From Anaerolineaceae bacterium (GTDB taxonomy: Bacteria > Chloroflexota > Anaerolineae > Anaerolineales > Anaerolineaceae): a stretch of 8,579 nucleotides of DNA. Positions 1 through 4,282 of the stretch are shown here, in pieces. A program made the translations under genes and the position numbers. The stretch lies in contig JAGOIM010000056.1 in assembly GCA_017995665.1 (NCBI GenBank), forward strand, positions 1-8,579, given 5' to 3'. The notes under the pieces were generated by a model. That model was not told the origin of the DNA and did not search any database. It saw only the letters and a list, made by a program, of their open reading frames with translations. How positions within the stretch are numbered: position 1 is the stretch's first letter; every line of letters starts with the position of its first letter.

Positions 1-188
1 CCTCACGGATGTGAACCGTATAGACCGTTATCTGCCTTATCTACCTCATAGCTACTTGTTTTTGGTTATCCATGAGGTTTGAAAGGGGTGCGCCCAAAAG
101 GTTATTTATTGGTGCTAATAAGTGCGTAATTATGTCAATGTGCTGTAATCTGTTTATCTTATAGGCTGTTTCCTGTGTTTTTGAGGAT
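1..188. other. Left-edge region without a convincing gene
   Basis: No ORF with a ribosome binding site is visible here. A short tandem near-repeat, TTATCTGCC (28-36) and TTATCTACC (37-45), follows two close ACCGT motifs, and a small inverted repeat ACGG-N7-CCGT spans 5-19. A plus-strand frame open from the window edge to a TGA at 80-82 could be the end of a neighbouring gene, but 26 residues are too few to judge. The region lies downstream of the leftward lysogeny operon, so it should hold that operon's terminator. I see no clear hairpin followed by a T-run on the minus strand. An attachment site or element boundary here is possible but not shown. Confidence 0.4.
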
Positions 189-1289
189 CTATTTCATATT
201 GCCGCAAATGCCGATTAGCAAGACTATGACAATTACGACAATCCAGATGCGGGTTTTTTTGGAGCGACTGCGCCACCAGTCCGCTATCTTTTTGGCAAGG
301 TTTGAAAAGAAGGGGGGCTTTTTCTTTACCGGTGATGTTGCCTGGTATTTTTCGGCCGTGGTTTGTGGCGCGGTGATGAATTCTGCCGGGTCGTTTACTT
401 TAATGAACCTTGAGGTCGTTGGTTCGTTTTGAGGTTTCCCTTTGATTACCTCAATTGGCTCAGGCGCAGGGGGTAAAATTTCCACCGGTTCGCTCTGAGT
501 TTCTTTTTGATATTTTGCGGCAGTATTGCGGGCAATGTTTTCTGTATCTGCCAGGGAGTAAACTCTTAGAAGGACGTTGACGCCTAATGATTTATCACCT
601 TCAGAAAGGCCGGTGATGTTCTTGATTTGGCAGGTTACAAGCTGATGCTGGTCAATTTGGGGGGCGATTTCCGCGGCAACTTTTTTTTGAAGATAGCCTA
701 CCGTTTCAGAGTAAGTGCCAGTGATTACCGCTATTGCATTTGGATCATATTGATTTTCAGGTTCACGCGCAAGAAAGAGTTCTTGCTCTTCCTGGAGTTC
801 GGTTGCTATGATGTCTTGCCGGGGACGGCCGTCAGCGTTTGTTTGGGTAACGCCAGCAATCTTGGTGTGAAATTCGTAGGTAAGCAGACCGCGCTCTCTT
901 GCTTCAAACTTGTTATAAAGGACTATTTTGACATTGACAGAAGTAGTTCCTGAACGGTTCTCAATCAATTCATGCACAGTAATAACCGGAACGGAATCGC
1001 GCTTAATTGCATCGAGAATAGAAAAGGCTTTATCCCCTCTGATTTCTCCTATTTCGTTCGCAGCACTTGAAATAATTAGCAGATATTCATCATCTTCTTC
1101 ATCGTAATCACTCGTGATTTCTAAAGTAAGAGGTTCCCCTACTTCGTCTTCTTCCTCAAAATCGTCTTCATTTTCGATTTCAAAAAATAGCTGATCACCT
1201 ACTTCTAAAAACAGGATATTGTCTTGACGAGAATAACCGTTTATGTCGTTTTTGGTTGTTTTGCTTAAGCGGACAATCATTTCTTCCAT
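189..1289 (-). CDS. HIRAN-domain protein with C-terminal membrane anchor
   Basis: A 366-residue protein. Residues about 138-245 match the HIRAN domain: an IAGVTQ strand, then AREPENQYDPNAIAV (174-188), the hallmark L..EP.N.yDpnAIaV motif, then VGYLQKKVAAEIA. HIRAN modules bind DNA 3' ends in HLTF-type helicases and also occur in phage and mobile-element proteins; no helicase is attached here. Residues 39-68 are strongly acidic. Residues 267-330 form a proline-rich linker. A basic patch (RSRSKKTR, 340-347) precedes a hydrophobic helix at about 348-363 that ends almost at the C-terminus, as in a tail-anchored protein with its bulk in the cytoplasm. The ATG overlaps the repressor's TGA by one base and has GGAGG upstream (1295-1299), so it is translationally coupled and should be made in lysogeny. 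A role in superinfection immunity is only inferred. The domain call is good; the function is unknown. Confidence 0.8.
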   Translation of the reverse strand: MEEMIVRLSKTTKNDINGYSRQDNILFLEVGDQLFFEIENEDDFEEEDEVGEPLTLEITSDYDEEDDEYLLIISSAANEIGEIRGDKAFSILDAIKRDSVPVITVHELIENRSGTTSVNVKIVLYNKFEARERGLLTYEFHTKIAGVTQTNADGRPRQDIIATELQEEQELFLAREPENQYDPNAIAVITGTYSETVGYLQKKVAAEIAPQIDQHQLVTCQIKNITGLSEGDKSLGVNVLLRVYSLADTENIARNTAAKYQKETQSEPVEILPPAPEPIEVIKGKPQNEPTTSRFIKVNDPAEFITAPQTTAEKYQATSPVKKKPPFFSNLAKKIADWWRSRSKKTRIWIVVIVIVLLIGICGNMK

Positions 1290-1888
1290 CAGAACCTCCG
1301 GCGGATTTCAATCAGTTTGCCGACAATGGTGACCGGCAGGGTTGCGACTTCTTCTTTGGAAAATTCCAGCGAATCATAGGCTGGGTTGGTGGGAACCAGG
1401 CGGATGCCGTTTCGAGTGGGTTTTACGCGCTTGATGGTGACATCCTCACCATTGACCCGGACAACGGCAATATCGCCGTTATTAATAAAATCTTGCTTTT
1501 CGATGATGGCGATGTCCCCGTTCTTTAATTCCGGTGCCATGCTGTCGCCCTTTACTCTTAATGCAAAGAGCTCGCCATGCTTTACAAAGTTTGGGAAATA
1601 ATCGATGTAGGTTTCGATATCCTCAATGGCTTCGATTGGTGTGCCTGCCGGCACAGAGCCGAGCAGTGGGATTAATTGACTGTTCTTACTCGTCGGCGTA
1701 TCAGTACGGCCTAACAAGAAATCCAGATCAACTTCTAAAATGTTTGCAATCTCCAACAGCGTTTTAGTATCAGGGTCTCTAACTCCGGTTTCGTAAGAAG
1801 AATACGCTTGCCTGGACACTGATATTCTTTCAGCCAGTTCGGACTGGGTCATTCCTTTTGCTTTTCTTGCAATTTTTAGGCGTTCCAT
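1289..1888 (-). CDS. LexA/CI-type phage repressor (HTH + S24 peptidase)
   Basis: A 199-residue repressor that should keep the early operon silent and cleave itself after DNA damage. Residues 2-60 are a classic HTH_3 (Cro/C1) domain (LKIARKAKGMTQSELAERIS, then VSRQAYSSYETGVRDPD). The C-terminal S24 peptidase domain is intact: cleavage site Ala81-Gly82 in SVPAGTP, catalytic Ser116 in KGDSMAPEL, and catalytic Lys153 in VTIKRV. Its length is normal for the family. The ATG at 1886-1888 is preceded by GAGGAG (complement of 1895-1900) at good spacing. It is divergent from the Cro-like gene at 2033 and followed directly by the HIRAN gene. A promoter at 1904-1932 (minus strand) with an operator-like palindrome in its spacer suggests autoregulation. 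This is one of the surest calls in the window; the binding sites are inferred. Confidence 0.95.
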   Translation of the reverse strand: MERLKIARKAKGMTQSELAERISVSRQAYSSYETGVRDPDTKTLLEIANILEVDLDFLLGRTDTPTSKNSQLIPLLGSVPAGTPIEAIEDIETYIDYFPNFVKHGELFALRVKGDSMAPELKNGDIAIIEKQDFINNGDIAVVRVNGEDVTIKRVKPTRNGIRLVPTNPAYDSLEFSKEEVATLPVTIVGKLIEIRRRF

Positions 1889-1903
1889 GATGTTCTCCTC
1901 GTT

Positions 1904-1932
1904 ATTTTAATGCAACTATTAGTAGCAAGCAA
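1904..1932 (-). promoter_or_regulatory. Leftward repressor promoter (PRM-like)
   Basis: On the minus strand, TTGCTT (complement of 1927-1932) and TAAAAT (complement of 1904-1909) are separated by exactly 17 bp. The -10 matches consensus at 5 of 6 positions; the -35 matches at 3 of 6. The 17-bp spacer contains a 15-bp operator-like palindrome. It lies just upstream of the repressor SD and start, so it is the likely lysogeny promoter, weaker than the rightward one. Confidence 0.6.
1912..1926. promoter_or_regulatory. Operator-like palindrome O1
   Basis: GCAACTATTAGTAGC matches the site in the rightward promoter (GCCACCATTAGTGGC) at 12 of 15 positions and is itself nearly palindromic. It sits between the -35 and -10 of the leftward promoter, where a bound repressor or Cro-like protein would block RNA polymerase. 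Which protein binds is not shown. Confidence 0.6.
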
Positions 1933-1971
1933 TGTGCCAGCACCAATATCCACAGAAAGAGTCTTTAACCC

Positions 1972-2000
1972 TTGACACTGCCACCATTAGTGGCTATAAT
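1972..2000 (+). promoter_or_regulatory. Rightward early promoter (PR-like), consensus sigma-70
   Basis: TTGACA (1972-1977) and TATAAT (1995-2000) are separated by exactly 17 bp, a perfect match to the sigma-70 consensus in both boxes and in spacing. Transcription would start near 2007, about 26 bases before the ATG of the Cro-like gene, and should cover the whole rightward operon. A perfect 5-bp-arm palindrome occupies most of the spacer, so the promoter is strong but directly repressible. Confidence 0.85.
1980..1994. promoter_or_regulatory. Operator-like palindrome O2 in PR spacer
   Basis: GCCACCATTAGTGGC has perfect arms GCCAC/GTGGC around a 5-bp centre and ends immediately before the -10 box. 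It shares CAC-N5-GTG with the 2001-2015 site and strong overall similarity with the 1912-1926 site. Its position inside the core promoter makes repression the expected effect. Confidence 0.7.
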
Positions 2001-2015
2001 GACACTCTAAGTGGA
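2001..2015. promoter_or_regulatory. Operator-like palindrome O3 at PR start
   Basis: GACACTCTAAGTGGA contains CACT-CTA-AGTG and matches O2 at 10 of 15 positions, keeping CAC-N5-GTG. Its centre lies 21 bp from that of O2, two helical turns, so dimers on O2 and O3 would face the same side and could bind cooperatively. It overlaps the predicted transcription start. Confidence 0.5.
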
Positions 2016-2032
2016 TATTAGGAAAGGTGAAC

Positions 2033-2242
2033 ATGATTGATTTAGCCAAAAAAAGAAAAATACTCGGTTTGACGCAACAAGAGGTTGCAGACGCAGCTCA
2101 AATCAAACGCTCGTATTACGGATTAATCGAAAATGGCGAGCGGACTCCATTACCGCATAATGCAAAAAGAATTGCCAGCGTCTTAGATTTTGATTGGACG
2201 CTGTTTTATGAAACCCCAGAAACAGAAGAAAAGGAAGGTTAG
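2033..2242 (+). CDS. Cro-like HTH regulator
   Basis: A 69-residue protein that is almost entirely one HTH_3 (XRE/Cro) domain: KKRKILGLTQQEVADAAQIK, then RSYYGLIENGERTPLPHNAKRIASVL, with an acidic tail. As the first gene of the rightward operon and divergent from the CI-type repressor, it occupies the Cro position and probably binds the same operators to shut off repressor synthesis. I chose ATG 2033 because GGAAAGG (2021-2027) is correctly spaced from it; a GTG at 2027 is in frame but overlaps that SD. No peptidase domain is present, so it would not be cleaved in an SOS response. The class is certain; which operator it prefers is inferred. Confidence 0.9.
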   Translation: MIDLAKKRKILGLTQQEVADAAQIKRSYYGLIENGERTPLPHNAKRIASVLDFDWTLFYETPETEEKEG

Positions 2243-2244
2243 AA

Positions 2245-2364
2245 ATGATCGTAAAGATATTTTTTCTTGCAGCACCGTACTTAATGTTTATTTTGCCGAT
2301 TATCGGTTATCTGATCTATGAAGAGCAAATTGCTCCCCGGCTGAACAAACGCAGTAAGAAGTAG
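2245..2364 (+). CDS. Small single-span membrane protein (39 aa)
   Basis: ATG at 2245 lies 2 bp after the Cro-like stop and is preceded by GGAAGG (2233-2238) at good spacing. Translation gives 39 residues: a hydrophobic helix at about 4-25 (IFFLAAPYLMFILPIIGYLIY) and a basic tail ending RLNKRSKK. It fits exactly between the Cro-like gene and the recombinase, which supports it being real despite its size. I recognise no family. A tiny membrane protein this early could affect the host envelope or exclude other phages, but nothing in the sequence shows that. Confidence 0.65.
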   Translation: MIVKIFFLAAPYLMFILPIIGYLIYEEQIAPRLNKRSKK

Positions 2365-2366
2365 CC

Positions 2367-3329
2367 ATGTTCCAGGCTGTTGACGAGAAACAGAAGGATG
2401 CCATCTGGAATGATGCAAGGGAGCTTTGGCTTAGCCGGCAAAAAAGCAAGAACACGGCTAAGTCTTACCAAGAGAGTTTGAATTCCCTTTTGCGGTTTAG
2501 TAGCAAAAAGCCTTGGGAGATCAAGACCCGGGACGTTTCGCAATGGCTGGCAGACCAGCAAAAGCGAGGATGCGCTCAAAGGACAATTGCCGCCCGGATT
2601 GCCGGGGCAAAGAGTTTCTACGATTTCATTATCGTCGAATATGTTTATTCAGAAGTTGGGGGAGAAGAGGAAGAGCACCGGCTGAGGGAAGACAACCCGG
2701 TGGCAGCCTTCAAACCGCCACAGATAGACAGCTATTCCGCGGCGGTTTGTTGGGATGCGGAGCAGGCAGGAGCATTTTTGAAAGCGATATCTACCGATAA
2801 TATGGCGGGGAAACGCGACAAGGCTCTTTTTACCGGCTATCTGCTGATGGGGCTGCGCAATTCTGAGCTGCGCCAGTTGCGCTATGAAAACATCGAGCGA
2901 CCGTCAGCAGGATTGATTGAGATCGTCTACGACGGCAAAGGCAAACCGCACCAGCGGAAGGAATTGCTCCCCCCGGTTTACGAGGCAATTATGGCTTTCG
3001 CGGCAGCGGAGAATAAGTATGAGGGCTTCGTCTTTCACCGATATGACAGCGCGGGCAGAATTGTTGATTTGCCGATTTCTGATCAGACTGTCCGGAACAG
3101 CCTGAAATATTACGCACGGAAAGCAGGATTGAGGACGGAAGGCTTGAGGGTTCACTCGCTGCGACATACGGCCGCATTTTTACGGCATGAAGCCGGAGAC
3201 GACCTTGAGAGCATCCGCGATTTTTTGAAACACAACAACGTGGCAACCACCAAGATTTATTTACAGAAGATAAAGCCAAAGCCAGATAAAGCCTGGATGA
3301 CGGTTGCCGAAATGTTGGAAATTATTTGA
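2367..3329 (+). CDS. Tyrosine recombinase / integrase
   Basis: A 320-residue phage-integrase-family recombinase, expected to integrate, excise or resolve the element by DNA cleavage through a 3'-phosphotyrosine. The N-terminal SAM-like core-binding domain spans about 12-95 (YQESLNSLLRFSSK, then RTIAARIAGAKSFYDF). The catalytic domain keeps every key residue: Arg164 (GLRNSELRQL), a beta-hairpin lysine (Lys191 or Lys193 in DGKGKP), His263 and Arg266 (HSLRH), His289 (LKHNN) and nucleophile Tyr298 (TKIYLQ). The length is normal and the gene is intact. The ATG lies 2 bp after the small membrane protein gene, with only a weak purine-rich SD. It sits inside the rightward early operon instead of next to an attachment site on the lysogeny side, and no excisionase is obvious. 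A XerC/D-like dimer-resolution role is an alternative. Confidence 0.93.
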   Translation: MFQAVDEKQKDAIWNDARELWLSRQKSKNTAKSYQESLNSLLRFSSKKPWEIKTRDVSQWLADQQKRGCAQRTIAARIAGAKSFYDFIIVEYVYSEVGGEEEEHRLREDNPVAAFKPPQIDSYSAAVCWDAEQAGAFLKAISTDNMAGKRDKALFTGYLLMGLRNSELRQLRYENIERPSAGLIEIVYDGKGKPHQRKELLPPVYEAIMAFAAAENKYEGFVFHRYDSAGRIVDLPISDQTVRNSLKYYARKAGLRTEGLRVHSLRHTAAFLRHEAGDDLESIRDFLKHNNVATTKIYLQKIKPKPDKAWMTVAEMLEII

Positions 3330-3340
3330 AAGGAATTGAT

Positions 3341-3640
3341 ATGAGCGAAGTTGAATTTGAAAGCCCGGAAGAGCGGGATCGATTTATCAAAGAGCATTTC
3401 CGAGGTGAGGAAAGCCAAAGGATTGCCGGAGATATATTGGACGGAAAATATCTGTCAATGGAAGACCGGAAGCAGCGAGATGTTGAGGTTGTTTCGGCAA
3501 TTTTGCAGGCTTTGAGATGGTGGTATCCACAGGATGTAATCAACAAAGCCGCGCTTCAAATTGGCGGTTTTGTGGGACTGAATCCGTCTGGTTTGGATAA
3601 TAAGAATTATCCAAAGCAACGAGGAAATTTTCAGGATTAA
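3341..3640 (+). CDS. Hypothetical protein (99 aa)
   Basis: An unrecognised 99-residue protein that starts at ATG 3341, with AAAGGAA (3329-3335) as SD. An in-frame TTG at 3326 would start inside the recombinase stop and has no better SD, so I reject it. The N-terminal third is charged and helical (SPEERDRFIKEHFRGEESQR); the middle has a hydrophobic, Trp-rich patch (VVSAILQALRWWYP); the C-terminus is polar. It has no Cys clusters, signal peptide or membrane segment, so it is probably a small soluble cytoplasmic protein. It lies 11 bp after the recombinase and 3 bp before the LexA-like gene, so it is part of the same transcript. A role as recombination directionality factor is conceivable from position only; I see no HTH to support it. 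Confidence 0.75.
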   Translation: MSEVEFESPEERDRFIKEHFRGEESQRIAGDILDGKYLSMEDRKQRDVEVVSAILQALRWWYPQDVINKAALQIGGFVGLNPSGLDNKNYPKQRGNFQD

Positions 3641-3643
3641 ACC

Positions 3644-3919
3644 ATGAAAAATGCCTTTGCCTTACGAGACATTCATTACCGACTTTTGGACCAAATTCAA
3701 GATTTTATTTGCAAAAACGGTCATTCTCCTTCCGTGCGGGATTTGGTTGATTTGTTAGGTGTCGGGAGCACCTCAACAATCAAAAGATTGCTTGATGATC
3801 TTGAGGCAAAGCGTTTCATTCGGCGCACGCCGGGTGTTGGGCGGACAATCGTTTTGACACCCGGAGCGCCGGAGTCTACCGAATTGGAAAAGGTGAAAGC
3901 ATGGAAACAGAGAAACTGA
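3644..3919 (+). CDS. LexA-type winged-helix protein lacking the peptidase
   Basis: A 91-residue protein whose residues 8-82 resemble the LexA N-terminal DNA-binding domain: LLDQIQDFICKNGHSPSVRD, LVDLLGVGSTSTIKRLLDDL (recognition helix about 51-62) and the wing FIRRTPGVGRTIVLTP. The self-cleaving S24 domain that follows in true LexA is missing: after residue 82 there is only a short charged tail. It could therefore bind LexA-like sites or phage sites without being inactivated by RecA. SD AGGA (3633-3636) precedes the ATG. The next gene's ATG (3901) overlaps its end by 19 bp. The domain call is fairly sure; a role in the host SOS system is only a hypothesis. Confidence 0.8.
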   Translation: MKNAFALRDIHYRLLDQIQDFICKNGHSPSVRDLVDLLGVGSTSTIKRLLDDLEAKRFIRRTPGVGRTIVLTPGAPESTELEKVKAWKQRN

Positions 3920-4272
3920 ACGCTTTGGAAGCCTGTGTTTTGTCGGTTTTGTCGGAGGCGAGATATGAGCGCCCGATTAGCCGGAGGGCATTGGCGGATT
4001 GTGTGCGTTTTCAACGATTGATGTCAGGCAAGGATGACAGGAAGATGCGCAAAGCGATTGAGAACCTAAGAAGAGCGGGTTTTTTGATTTGTTTCAAACC
4101 GGGGTCGCCCGGTGGATATTATATGGCTCAAAACATGGCCGAATATACAGACTACAAAAGGCGGGAAATAAAATCCCGAATTTCGAGCCTGGCGACCACA
4201 ATGAGCGAAATGGACAAAGCCGCGACCGTGCAATTTGGGGAAGCGGTGCAACGAAGTTTATTCGAATTTTAG
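3901..4272 (+). CDS. Winged-helix DNA-binding protein
   Basis: A 123-residue protein with an apparent winged-helix domain: helix LNALEACVLSVLSEARYERP, RRALADCV, a recognition-helix candidate DDRKMRKAIENLRRAGFLIC (45-64) and a wing KPGSPGGYYMAQ (66-77). The C-terminal part (80-123) is helical and charged and ends in SLFEF. Similar small winged-helix proteins commonly sit just upstream of replication genes in temperate phages of low-G+C and other bacteria. The AAGG at 3890-3893 serves as SD inside the preceding gene, so translation is coupled. It is the second of three consecutive winged-helix proteins, which suggests a replication or copy-control module. The exact role is unknown. Confidence 0.75.
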   Translation: METEKLNALEACVLSVLSEARYERPISRRALADCVRFQRLMSGKDDRKMRKAIENLRRAGFLICFKPGSPGGYYMAQNMAEYTDYKRREIKSRISSLATTMSEMDKAATVQFGEAVQRSLFEF

Positions 4273-4282
4273 GAGTAGTCTG

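Noticed and set aside
1..60. Possible 3' end of a tRNA gene on the minus strand (T-arm-like GGTTCACATCC)
   Set aside because: The 7-base loop TTCACAT has C where the invariant A58 should be, and I could not fold a convincing anticodon arm upstream of it.
2..82. Plus-strand frame open from the window edge to TGA at 80-82
   Set aside because: Only 26 residues, no recognisable motif, and no start in the window, so it cannot be told from chance.
175..432. Plus-strand open frame opposite the HIRAN gene
   Set aside because: Antisense to a gene with a clear domain and SD; no ribosome site of its own and no domain-like sequence.
2027..2032. GTG start two codons upstream for the Cro-like gene
   Set aside because: It overlaps the SD GGAAAGG itself; ATG 2033 has correct spacing.
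2245..2364. Toxin of a toxin-antitoxin pair with the Cro-like gene as antitoxin
   Set aside because: A small hydrophobic peptide next to an HTH gene invites this, but the HTH gene sits in the Cro position of a clear phage switch and no known toxin motif is present.
3644..3919. Full LexA repressor broken by a frameshift
   Set aside because: No S24 motifs (Ala-Gly site, Ser, Lys) were found in any frame of the next few hundred bases, which instead encode an intact winged-helix protein.
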